Assembly: GCA_028285415.1 (NCBI GenBank)
Contig: JANQPF010000009.1
Location: 434,001 to 498,000, forward strand
Source: Pseudomonadales bacterium
Lineage (GTDB): Bacteria > Pseudomonadota > Gammaproteobacteria > Pseudomonadales > Azotimanducaceae
DNA length: 64,000 nucleotides
Reading direction: 5' to 3'
Positions 28,570-36,707 of this stretch are shown here, one piece after another. The translations under genes were made by a program, and so were the position numbers. Every line of letters starts with the position of its first letter. Position 1 is the first letter of the stretch. A model generated the notes under the pieces. It ran no database searches and was not told the origin of the DNA. It saw only the letters and a list, made by a program, of their open reading frames with translations.

Positions 28570-30672
28570 CTACCAGCTGAGCTCGAACCCAAGCCCCGCC
28601 GTTCGGGGCGGACCTAGACGTCCATAAGCGCCCGGTAATCCAAATGTCGCGCCATCGAAAAGGCCTAGCTCGTAATCTTCGTCCAAGAGATTGGTACCCC
28701 AGACGTAGGCTCGCCAATGCTCTCCCGCGTAACCGAAACGGCCGCTCAACAAATTGCGCTTATCCAGCGCGGTGGCATCAGGGGCGGCTATCTCGGTAAA
28801 CGTGTCGTCGACGTAGACGAACGTCGCGGCGCCGTACCAGCCTTGGCCACTATCCCAGTTGAAGCCGAGTGAGGCATTGAAGTCCGGCGCCTGGGGGAAC
28901 GGCTCGCCGCCAAGGTCGACGCCATTGAGTACAAATTCTTCAAACTCGGTATCAACCACGCCGAGGCTCGCGAACAGGTTGAGCTGATCGGTTGCCAACC
29001 ACTCGACTTCAACCTCGATGCCCCGCACTTCGGACTCACCGGCATTCAGTACCTGATCGTCGAAACCGGGAAAACCACCCGGCAAGGTCGATGTGACCTG
29101 CTGATCTGACCAATCAATATAGAACGCGTTGGCATTGAAGATAAACGCACCATCGTCGGACTGATGGCGGAGGAATACCTCGTAGTTGTCGGTAAATTCC
29201 TCGTCGTAAGCGTTGGCCTGGCCGAGGAACACAGCAAACGCGATCCCACCCGCTTGAAAGCCTTTTGCGTACTTGAAACCGACAGAGGTTGTCTCAGTAG
29301 CTTGCCACGCCAGTTCTGCCGTCGGGATGAATTGATCAAAGGACTCGGAATCCGAAAGGTTGCTGACGATGCCGTTGTTATCAGCGAAATTGTCGGTGTC
29401 CCGCTCTTCACGATTGAATCGCGCGCCCAGGGTGAGCTTCAAATTTTCGCTGAAGCGCCACGCCACCTGGCCAAAGAGCGCTTGCTGCTCGATGTTTTCA
29501 CTGTTGTCAGTTGCGGTATTGAACGGCGCTACGCCACCCATGCCATCCGGGAAGATGCCTACGCCGGCAAAGCCGGTGCTGTAATCGCCGTCGGAGTAGA
29601 AAACACCGACAAGCGCATCGACGTTGTCGCCTTCGTAATTCAGACGAAGCTCCTGACTGAATAGCTCCTCCTCAATGAAACTGGAGACACCCAAGAAGTC
29701 GAACTGCGTGAGGTCTCCATCAAATACCTGTTTCAGCTCGAAATCGCTGCTGCCGGTGATGGAGGTAAATCGCCAGTACTCGTTCAGCTGCCAGCCAAGC
29801 TCGAACGCAACCTGGTCAAATTCAGAAGGGTACTCGTCGTCGACGTTGAACGGTTGCTCACGATCGAACAAGTCGCCACCCATCGGCGGAATCACCAGCG
29901 CGAAGGGGTTGGAGTCCGAATCGTTGTAGAAATAAGTGAAGTCCAGTGTCAGGCGCTCATCCGCGAAGGGTTGCCAGCGCAAGGCCAGGCGCGCAGATTC
30001 TTCGTCTTCGCGCTGAACGTCGTCCGTTCCAGACACCGGATTGTCCACATCGCCATCCGATTCCCGCTTCTCCAGGACAAGGCGCGCCGCCAGGACATCG
30101 TCCACCAGCTCGACGTTTTGCGCGACAGCCGCGCGGACGGTGCCGAGCTCCCCGCCTTCGACGCGCAGAATGCCGTCGTTGTCCTCAAACTGAGGCCGGT
30201 TGTAGTTGACGTAAACTGCACCGATGAGGGAATTCGGACCCTGCAGAGAAGACTGGGGGCCGCGCAGAATTTCTGCCGAAGCTGCGTCGAACAGGGAGGG
30301 TTTGACGTAGTCGCCCGACGACACGCCCATGGCAACGCCGTTCAGCACAATGGAGGCCAGCGCATTGGAGTTGTTGTACGCCCCGGCAATGCCGTTGTTG
30401 TTCACACCGCGAATGCTGTAAGCACCGAACGATGCCGTGCCCGTGTAAGCGTTGGCGGTGCGATCGAAAATGTCTTCAACGTTGTAGATCGTTTCAGATT
30501 TGATGCGCGCGTCATCAAAGTAACCGACGCTGGTGCCCAGCTCCTGCCGGGTCGCGTTGGTTTTACTGCCGATGACGACCACTTCTTCCACAGTGCTGTC
30601 GTCGTCAGCCCGTGACGTTGTTGTCAGGCACAGGCCCGCGCTTGCAATAGCGAATATCAGTATGTATTTCAT
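28570..30672 (-). CDS. TonB-dependent receptor (siderophore type)
   Basis: About 700 residues from ATG 30672, chosen because it follows GGGGGA and opens with a signal peptide (MKYILIFAIASAGLCLTTTS). TonB-box-like VEEVVVIGSK, plug with AYSIRGVNNNGIAGAY and EILRGPQSSLQGPNSLIGAVYVNYNRP, and a barrel closing with LGFELSW. It heads the minus-strand operon with the ABC ATPase, permease/M1 fusion and SIP reductase and diverges from the ybt/irt-like exporter-fold importer genes across a Fur-box-like site. Likely imports a ferric siderophore; the exact ligand is unknown. Confidence 0.94.
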   Translation of the reverse strand: MKYILIFAIASAGLCLTTTSRADDDSTVEEVVVIGSKTNATRQELGTSVGYFDDARIKSETIYNVEDIFDRTANAYTGTASFGAYSIRGVNNNGIAGAYNNSNALASIVLNGVAMGVSSGDYVKPSLFDAASAEILRGPQSSLQGPNSLIGAVYVNYNRPQFEDNDGILRVEGGELGTVRAAVAQNVELVDDVLAARLVLEKRESDGDVDNPVSGTDDVQREDEESARLALRWQPFADERLTLDFTYFYNDSDSNPFALVIPPMGGDLFDREQPFNVDDEYPSEFDQVAFELGWQLNEYWRFTSITGSSDFELKQVFDGDLTQFDFLGVSSFIEEELFSQELRLNYEGDNVDALVGVFYSDGDYSTGFAGVGIFPDGMGGVAPFNTATDNSENIEQQALFGQVAWRFSENLKLTLGARFNREERDTDNFADNNGIVSNLSDSESFDQFIPTAELAWQATETTSVGFKYAKGFQAGGIAFAVFLGQANAYDEEFTDNYEVFLRHQSDDGAFIFNANAFYIDWSDQQVTSTLPGGFPGFDDQVLNAGESEVRGIEVEVEWLATDQLNLFASLGVVDTEFEEFVLNGVDLGGEPFPQAPDFNASLGFNWDSGQGWYGAATFVYVDDTFTEIAAPDATALDKRNLLSGRFGYAGEHWRAYVWGTNLLDEDYELGLFDGATFGLPGAYGRLGPPRTAGLGFELSW

Positions 30673-30690
30673 GTATTCCCCCGATCGAGT

Positions 30691-30704
30691 TACGTTATAA
30701 CGTA
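30691..30704. promoter_or_regulatory. 14-bp palindrome upstream of TonB receptor
   Basis: TACGTTA/TAACGTA perfect palindrome, 19 bases upstream of the receptor ATG on its promoter side. It may be an operator or include the minus-strand -10 element (TATAAC); I cannot tell which. Confidence 0.45.
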
Positions 30705-30785
30705 TCAGATAGTCGCTCAGAACCAAACGGCGCTGGAGATGTAACAGGTGGTTCACCACCAGGTCGATGTGCATTATTACTAAAT

Positions 30786-30804
30786 AAGAATGATTTTCAA
30801 TCGT
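30786..30804. promoter_or_regulatory. Fur-box-like site in divergent siderophore-uptake promoter
   Basis: On the minus strand the 19 bases contain TGAAAATCATT and match the GATAATGATAATCATTATC-type Fur consensus at 12 of 19 positions. A wider inverted repeat (30781-30809, 13-base arms, 11 matches, 3-base centre) surrounds it. Position between two iron-uptake operons supports iron control. Confidence 0.6.
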
Positions 30805-30897
30805 ATTTAAATAGTGTTAACTAAAGGAATCAATACGGGGGCTCTGACAAGCACGGAACACCACCTGTTTCACGCGGGTTGCTGAGGAACTGATGTC

Positions 30898-32169
30898 ATG
30901 AACACAGCCGCAGAATCACCATTTGCCGTACCTGCCTATCGGCGGCTGTTCACTGCACACAGTACGGCCTTGGTCGGCTCCGGTGTCAGCACCATCGCCC
31001 TGGCTTTGCTTGCCATAGAAATTGCACCCGAGCGTGCCTCGATCGTCCTGGGAACCGCTCTCGCGATCAAGATGATCGCGTACGTGCTGGTTGCACCCTT
31101 TGCCAGCCAGATGGTGACGTACGTTTCCCCCAGAACGGGCTTGATTGTGCTGGACGTGGTTCGCGCAGCGGTCGTGGTTTCGATGCCGTGGATTGCCGCC
31201 GAATGGCAAATCTACGCGGCCATTGCGGTGATCAGCGCCGCTTCGGCCCTCTTCACCCCGACATTTCAGGCGCTGATACCCAGCGTCGTAACCAACGAAA
31301 CTGCCTACCTGCGCGCGCTGTCCTGGTCCCAGGTTGCCGGATCTGTGGAACAGATCGCAAGCCCCGTGCTTGCTGCCCTGTTCCTGACGGTCGTTACGTT
31401 CAGCGATTTGTTTTACCTGAATGCAGCCACGTTTCTGTTCTCAGCATCACTCATCGCACTGACAGTAATCAGCCGGCCACCGCAGCCTGTTGCAGCAGCC
31501 AATCCGTGGTGGGGAATTGGTGCCTATCTGAAGACACCCCGGCTGCGCGCCGTAGCCATCGCCTACATCGGGATCGCCGGTGCCAGCGCCATGGTGATCG
31601 TCAACACGGCCGTTTACGTGCAACGGCACCTCGGCGCTTCCGAAAGCGTCATGTCGCTGACCCTGGCCGCCGGCGGTCTGGGTACCGCTCTGGGAGCGTT
31701 TCTGGTGCCCCGCGTGGCCTTGTCCCCACGCACGCTCCTGCTTGCGGGGAACTTGATCATGGCCGCCTCGATCATGGTCGGTGTGTTTGAGGTCGGCTGG
31801 CGAGGGCTTGCCGCCATGTGGTTCTTCGTGGGTCTTGGACTTGGATTGGCGCAAACCCCCGTGGGGGCGATCGTCCGTCGCTCCTGTCACGAACGGCATC
31901 GGGCAGCATTTTTCGCCGCAAATTTCACCCTGTCCCATGCCTGCTGGCTGGGTGCCTACCTGCTGGCCGGCTATCTTGGCGCGACGCATGACTGGCCGAC
32001 GACGTTTCTATTGATGAGCGTGCTTCCATTGCTTGCCGGTCTGATCTTCATGGTGACCTACCCACACCCCGACGAACTGGAGCTTGAGCACAGTCACGGC
32101 GACCTCATTCATCGCCACGCCTATTTCATCGATGAATCTCACACGAGCTGGCCCAGGCCAAACCAATGA
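30898..32169 (+). CDS. MFS transporter with His-rich C-terminal tail (YbtX/EntS-like)
   Basis: 423 residues, about 12 hydrophobic helices; opening FAVPAYRRLFTAHSTALVGSGVSTIALALLA is that of drug/siderophore MFS exporters. The cytosolic tail HSHGDLIHRHAYFIDESH is rich in His, suggesting metal binding. The next two genes (19 and 12-base gaps) are the half-transporters of a YbtPQ/IrtAB-type importer, and in the yersiniabactin locus an MFS protein (YbtX) sits beside ybtPQ and is linked to zinc acquisition. I infer an analogous role in handling of a metal chelate; direction of transport is unknown. Confidence 0.85.
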   Translation: MNTAAESPFAVPAYRRLFTAHSTALVGSGVSTIALALLAIEIAPERASIVLGTALAIKMIAYVLVAPFASQMVTYVSPRTGLIVLDVVRAAVVVSMPWIAAEWQIYAAIAVISAASALFTPTFQALIPSVVTNETAYLRALSWSQVAGSVEQIASPVLAALFLTVVTFSDLFYLNAATFLFSASLIALTVISRPPQPVAAANPWWGIGAYLKTPRLRAVAIAYIGIAGASAMVIVNTAVYVQRHLGASESVMSLTLAAGGLGTALGAFLVPRVALSPRTLLLAGNLIMAASIMVGVFEVGWRGLAAMWFFVGLGLGLAQTPVGAIVRRSCHERHRAAFFAANFTLSHACWLGAYLLAGYLGATHDWPTTFLLMSVLPLLAGLIFMVTYPHPDELELEHSHGDLIHRHAYFIDESHTSWPRPNQ

Positions 32170-32188
32170 GAGGTAAAGGAGTAGCTTT

Positions 32189-33994
32189 ATGAATCAAATG
32201 ACGGACACGAATCTGATGCAGGATGCCGCCGAGGAGCCGGGCCTCTGGACAATCATCTCTCCGGTCAATCGCGAGATTTACACCGGCATGACAGTCTCCC
32301 TGTTGAGTCTGGTGGCCTGGCTCGGATCGATCATGCTGTTTTTACCCATTTCGCGCGAGATCACGTCAGCCACGCCAGACCCCGAGCGCCTCTGGCTGCT
32401 CCTCGGTATCAGCTTTGGACTGGTGGCGCTCTCCTTCGTGTGTCGCGCCTGGTCGTTCAGGATTTCCCACCTCGGCGCGTTCAGGCTCGAGCAGATTTTG
32501 CGAACCGAGCTGACGACCCGACTGGCGCAGGTGCCTCTGGGTTATGTCGTCAACACGGGCTCAGGGCCACTGAAAAAAATTGTGCTTGATGACGTCCGTT
32601 CTCTACATGCTTTCGTGGCGGACAGCACCCCGCTCTTTGCAAAGACCTTTGCAGCGCCGGTGCTCGGCATCATCCTGATGCTGATCCTTGACTGGCGCCT
32701 GGCACTCCTGTCGCTGGCGCTCTTTCCCATTGGTTTGATCGGCATGTTCTTTGCTTTTCGGGACTATGACGTTGCGCGGAAAAAAGTGGATCAGGCGACA
32801 GAACGCATCAACGGGGTGATTAACGAGTATGTCCAGGGCATGCACGTGGTACGGACGTTCGACGATGGTTCCGGCTCGTTCGAGCGCTACCGCAAAGCCC
32901 TGAACGGCGCGACAGAAACCATGCGGGAGTGGACGGCTCAGTCGCAAACCGGTGCATTCATCGCACGCACCCTGTTTGCGGCATTACCGACGGTGCTGGT
33001 CCTGCTGGCCGTAGGGATCCCGATGTATCTCGAGGGTATGATCGAGCTCTCCATTCTGATGATGTTCCTGCTGCTCGCGCCGACGGTCACCGAGTCGATT
33101 GTCCCGATCGTCTGGCTGCAGCAGCTCCTCACCAATGCCGCCGCTGCGGTGAAGCGGATTGGACAGCTGCGTCAGGTTGAACTGATCCCCGAAGTGTCTT
33201 CCGGTCGCGCACCAGAAGATGCGTCGGTGGAATTGAAAAACGTGACGTTTCGCTACGAAGGCCGCGAAGACAACGCGCTGACGGGCGTCAACATTACAAT
33301 CCCGGCCGGCACGGTAACCGCCCTGGTCGGAGCGTCCGGCGCAGGCAAAAGCACCGTTGCCCAGCTGATTCCAAGGTTCTGGGACGTTGACGACGGCGCG
33401 CTGCTGGTCGGCGGCGTTGACGTCCGCGAAATGACCGCCGATCAACTTCTGCAATCCGTAGCATTCGTGTTTCAGTCGCCTTTCCTGCTCAGCGACTCCA
33501 TCAAAAACAACATCAGACTGGGTCAGCCAGACGCGACGGACGAGGAGATCGTGGCAGCCGCGAAAGCGGCGCAAGCACACGACTTCATCATGAACGAGTT
33601 ACCCGACGGCTACGATTCAGTGGTCGGCGAGCGCGGTTCCAGTCTGTCTGGCGGCCAGCGGCAGCGCATCACCATTGCCCGCGCCATTCTGCAGGACGCG
33701 CCGATCATCGTGCTGGACGAGGCCACCGCCTTCGCGGACCCGGACAACGAGGCAAAAATCCATCAGGCGCTGGCAGCGCTTGCACAGGGCAAGACATTGA
33801 TTGTCGTCGCCCACCGTCTCTCGACGATTGTCGATGCGCATCAAATCGTCGTGTTGGACAAAGGCCGGGTGGTCGAGTCCGGCACCCACAATCAACTTGT
33901 TGCCAACGGCGGACGCTATGCAAAGTTGTGGGCGCACTTCGAGCAGGCTCAAGGTTGGGGGTTACGCGTCGCGGAACCGTCTTCGGCAACTTAG
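32189..33994 (+). CDS. ABC transporter half-subunit, YbtP/IrtA-like (permease + ATPase)
   Basis: 601 residues: a six-helix exporter-type membrane domain (residues ~30-330) and an ATPase with Walker A GASGAGKST, signature LSGGQRQR and Walker B IIVLDEATAFADPDNEAKIHQAL. The DEATAFADP variant after Walker B is characteristic of the siderophore-importing YbtP/YbtQ/IrtA group despite their exporter fold. No fused siderophore-interacting domain; a separate SIP protein is encoded at 23656. Expected to form a heterodimer with the next gene product in the inner membrane and import a ferric siderophore. Confidence 0.88.
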   Translation: MNQMTDTNLMQDAAEEPGLWTIISPVNREIYTGMTVSLLSLVAWLGSIMLFLPISREITSATPDPERLWLLLGISFGLVALSFVCRAWSFRISHLGAFRLEQILRTELTTRLAQVPLGYVVNTGSGPLKKIVLDDVRSLHAFVADSTPLFAKTFAAPVLGIILMLILDWRLALLSLALFPIGLIGMFFAFRDYDVARKKVDQATERINGVINEYVQGMHVVRTFDDGSGSFERYRKALNGATETMREWTAQSQTGAFIARTLFAALPTVLVLLAVGIPMYLEGMIELSILMMFLLLAPTVTESIVPIVWLQQLLTNAAAAVKRIGQLRQVELIPEVSSGRAPEDASVELKNVTFRYEGREDNALTGVNITIPAGTVTALVGASGAGKSTVAQLIPRFWDVDDGALLVGGVDVREMTADQLLQSVAFVFQSPFLLSDSIKNNIRLGQPDATDEEIVAAAKAAQAHDFIMNELPDGYDSVVGERGSSLSGGQRQRITIARAILQDAPIIVLDEATAFADPDNEAKIHQALAALAQGKTLIVVAHRLSTIVDAHQIVVLDKGRVVESGTHNQLVANGGRYAKLWAHFEQAQGWGLRVAEPSSAT

Positions 33995-34006
33995 AAGGGG
34001 ACTCTC

Positions 34007-35758
34007 ATGATCGAGACTTTCAGCAACATGATAGAGGCATGCGGCTCCAAGGCGGAAGTCATGCGCGGATCGCTCGTTTACGCCGTGCTGTCTGCCATTG
34101 CTCAAGGCATGGCCTACGCGCTCTTGTTTCCTCTGTTCGCGGCGCTTGCTGCCGGCTCCGACGAAGCGTGGTGGTATCTCGGCGGCATTGTCGTCCTGGT
34201 ATTGCTGGACGGCCTGTTTCGCCTGGGTGAATCTCACGGTGGGTGGCGAGTCTACATAGAAGTTTCGGACGAGACGCGCACGAACCTGGGTGAACAGCTC
34301 AAGCGCATGCCGTTGGAGCAGCTTGCCAAGCGTCAAACGGGAGACCTCAACAGCGTTCTCACAGGGAACGTCCAAGACGTGGTTTCCATCGCGGGCGGGC
34401 TATTTGGCATTGTCATCAACACTATGGTGGCGCCAACGGTGACCATCATTGCCACTTTCTTCATCGACTGGCGGCTGGCGATAGCGATGCTGATTCTGTT
34501 TCCGATGGCAATACCGGTGTATCGCACGATCCGCGCTGCCGGTGCGCGTGAAAATCGGATTTCGATGACCGCACACGCAGACGCCGCGTCACATATCGTG
34601 GAGTACACTCAGGGCCTCAGCGTGCTACGGGCAACGCGTCAAGTGGGTCCGGAATCGCAGCGCCTACAGGCATCGCTAGCGCGTCTGCGAGAGGCCCAGG
34701 TCGCCGGTACGAAGCTGGTCACTTTACCGAGCATCATCATGTCCGCGCTGGTCCAGATTGGCATTCTGGCAATTACCGCGCTCGCTATTTCTTTTGTCCT
34801 CGCCGACTCCCTCAGCATGGCTGCCGTGCTCGCTTTGATTGTGATTGCCATACGGTTCAGCGAACCCCTGGCGCTATTTGCCAACATGTCTTCCATGTTC
34901 GATTTCATGGAGGCAGCCATCGATCGTATCGGTGAGCTGCTCGCCGTCCCTCCCCTCCCGCAGGCGGATAGCAAGGTTGGTGTCGAAGGTTCGCACGTTG
35001 TCTTCGACAACGTGACCTTTGCATATGACCAGACGGATGAAGAAGTGCTTCGCGGTGTATCGTTCGAAGTACCGGAACGCAGCCTAACCGCGTTGGTTGG
35101 CTCGTCAGGCAGCGGTAAAACGACAATCACCAAGCTGTTGACGAGATTTGCCGACCCGCAGACCGGCTCGATCGAAATCGGTGGCGTCGATGTTCGCAGC
35201 ATGACCCAGACGGAGCTGATGCGTCACTTTTCCGTCGTGTTTCAAGACGTTTACCTGTTTGACGACTCGATCGAGGAGAACATCCGACTGGCTAAGCCGA
35301 GTGCGACCCATGAAGAAATCATTGCTGCCGCCACGGCGGCCAACGGTCATGAGTTCATTTCCGCGCTGCCGAATGGTTATGCAACCAGCGTAGGCGAAAT
35401 CGGTGGCGCGCTGTCAGGCGGAGAACGTCAACGCATATCCATTGCACGCGCGATTCTGAAAGACAGCCCAATCGTCATCCTGGACGAGCCCACATCGGCA
35501 CTGGATACCGAGAGTGAGGTCGCCGTGCAACGGGCCATTGATACGCTGGTCAGGGACAAGACCGTGCTGGTGATTGCACACCGACTGTCTACGGTGGTGG
35601 CTGCTGACAACATCATCGTGTTGGAGGAAGGCCAGATTGTAGAGCAGGGATCACACGATCAACTGCTTTCGAAAAACGGACGATATGCAGACATGTGGCA
35701 TGCCCAGCGTGCGGATCGACACTGGCAAATCACGGACACGATGCCTGCCGAAACATAG
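34007..35758 (+). CDS. ABC transporter half-subunit, YbtQ/IrtB-like (permease + ATPase)
   Basis: 583 residues with the same architecture as its upstream neighbour: membrane domain (~25-320), Walker A GSSGSGKTT, signature LSGGERQR, Walker B IVILDEPTSALDTESE and an intact H-loop (IAHRLST). Starts 12 bases after the preceding stop with a GGGGAC ribosome binding site, so strictly co-expressed. The two ATPases differ after Walker B (ATAFADP versus PTSALDT), as expected for a heterodimer. Ends 3 bases from the convergent SDR gene. Confidence 0.88.
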   Translation: MIETFSNMIEACGSKAEVMRGSLVYAVLSAIAQGMAYALLFPLFAALAAGSDEAWWYLGGIVVLVLLDGLFRLGESHGGWRVYIEVSDETRTNLGEQLKRMPLEQLAKRQTGDLNSVLTGNVQDVVSIAGGLFGIVINTMVAPTVTIIATFFIDWRLAIAMLILFPMAIPVYRTIRAAGARENRISMTAHADAASHIVEYTQGLSVLRATRQVGPESQRLQASLARLREAQVAGTKLVTLPSIIMSALVQIGILAITALAISFVLADSLSMAAVLALIVIAIRFSEPLALFANMSSMFDFMEAAIDRIGELLAVPPLPQADSKVGVEGSHVVFDNVTFAYDQTDEEVLRGVSFEVPERSLTALVGSSGSGKTTITKLLTRFADPQTGSIEIGGVDVRSMTQTELMRHFSVVFQDVYLFDDSIEENIRLAKPSATHEEIIAAATAANGHEFISALPNGYATSVGEIGGALSGGERQRISIARAILKDSPIVILDEPTSALDTESEVAVQRAIDTLVRDKTVLVIAHRLSTVVAADNIIVLEEGQIVEQGSHDQLLSKNGRYADMWHAQRADRHWQITDTMPAET

Positions 35759-35761
35759 AGG

Positions 35762-36580
35762 CTACGGGTTCAAAGTCGAAAGGAGATATCTAACGTCAAA
35801 CTCTTCATCACCGTCATAGCGAGGCGCATAACCTTCATAGGCACGCGCAATCTCGGCGTAGCGATCCTGAATGTGTTCCATATTGAAGGCATGAGAGACG
35901 ATGTAAAAACGACCGTCGCCAATCTGTTCCAAAACGACCGCAGCAAATTTGTCAGTATCCATAGCCAGATGTGCGACGGCTTCCGTCATGCCCGATTTGA
36001 CAAAGCCCGGGATTATGAGGCCCACGTGGATGAAGTCCGGCATCTGCTCCCGTAGATTGTCGGTCAGACCCAGCACGGCGTGTTTGCTGGCGAGATAGGC
36101 GGCGTTGTTGGGTACCGCGTTGAACAGGGAATTTTCCGATCCGGTATTGTAAATACCAGCAGGCGTGCCCTGCTCTATCAAGCGGCGTGCAAACACTCTG
36201 CACCCGTGCCATACACCAAAGAAGTTAACGTTCATGATCTGGTGCACATCGTCCATTGGGGTATCGATGATTGGCATTTGTCCGATGCTGATACCAGCGT
36301 TGTTGAAGACCATGTCGACCCTGCCGAAATCTTCCCAGGCTCGGTCAGCGAGTCCTTCGACCTGTTCCAGAATCGTGACGTCGCAAGTCTGGTAAGCGGC
36401 TTCGATATCCTGCTCACGCAGTGATTGTACGGCGGCGCGGAGGCGATCCTCGCTGGGTTCCGCAAGCAGGATCTTGCAACCGCGCTGACCCAACCCCTTA
36501 GCCAACGCGAAGCCGATGCCGGATGCACCGCCCGTGATGACGACATTTCTCGCGCTCAGATCAAATTTGCCCTGCCACAT
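35762..36580 (-). CDS. SDR family oxidoreductase
   Basis: 272 residues with all classic SDR elements: TGGASGIGFALAKGL, DVTILEQVE, NNAGIS, Ser in YNTGSENSLFNAVPNNAAYLASKHAVLGL (Tyr-x-x-x-Lys). NAD(P)-dependent dehydrogenase of unknown substrate. Convergent to the ABC genes and divergent from the CxxC TonB receptor, so it is the one gene in this island without an obvious metal role; it may be unrelated to it. Confidence 0.9.
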   Translation of the reverse strand: MWQGKFDLSARNVVITGGASGIGFALAKGLGQRGCKILLAEPSEDRLRAAVQSLREQDIEAAYQTCDVTILEQVEGLADRAWEDFGRVDMVFNNAGISIGQMPIIDTPMDDVHQIMNVNFFGVWHGCRVFARRLIEQGTPAGIYNTGSENSLFNAVPNNAAYLASKHAVLGLTDNLREQMPDFIHVGLIIPGFVKSGMTEAVAHLAMDTDKFAAVVLEQIGDGRFYIVSHAFNMEHIQDRYAEIARAYEGYAPRYDGDEEFDVRYLLSTLNP

Positions 36581-36643
36581 TTTCCACTGCCTCCCCTGCT
36601 GATGACATCACCTATTTAAACAAATCTACGCAGATCTACTAAT

Positions 36644-36662
36644 GTTACTGAGAATCATTTGC
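36644..36662 (+). promoter_or_regulatory. Fur-box-like site upstream of TonB receptor
   Basis: The 19 bases contain CTGAGAATCATTTGC and match the Fur consensus at 14 of 19 positions. It lies 45 bases before the receptor start at 36708, where a promoter is expected, so the receptor-thioredoxin pair is probably repressed by iron-loaded Fur. Confidence 0.72.
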
Positions 36663-36707
36663 ATTCAGGATCGATCCGGCAATTCGAAAATATTGTTGGG
36701 AGTCACA

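Noticed and set aside
29854-30615. 253-codon frame opposite the siderophore receptor
   Set aside because: Antisense shadow of a clear TonB receptor; no start signal or domain.
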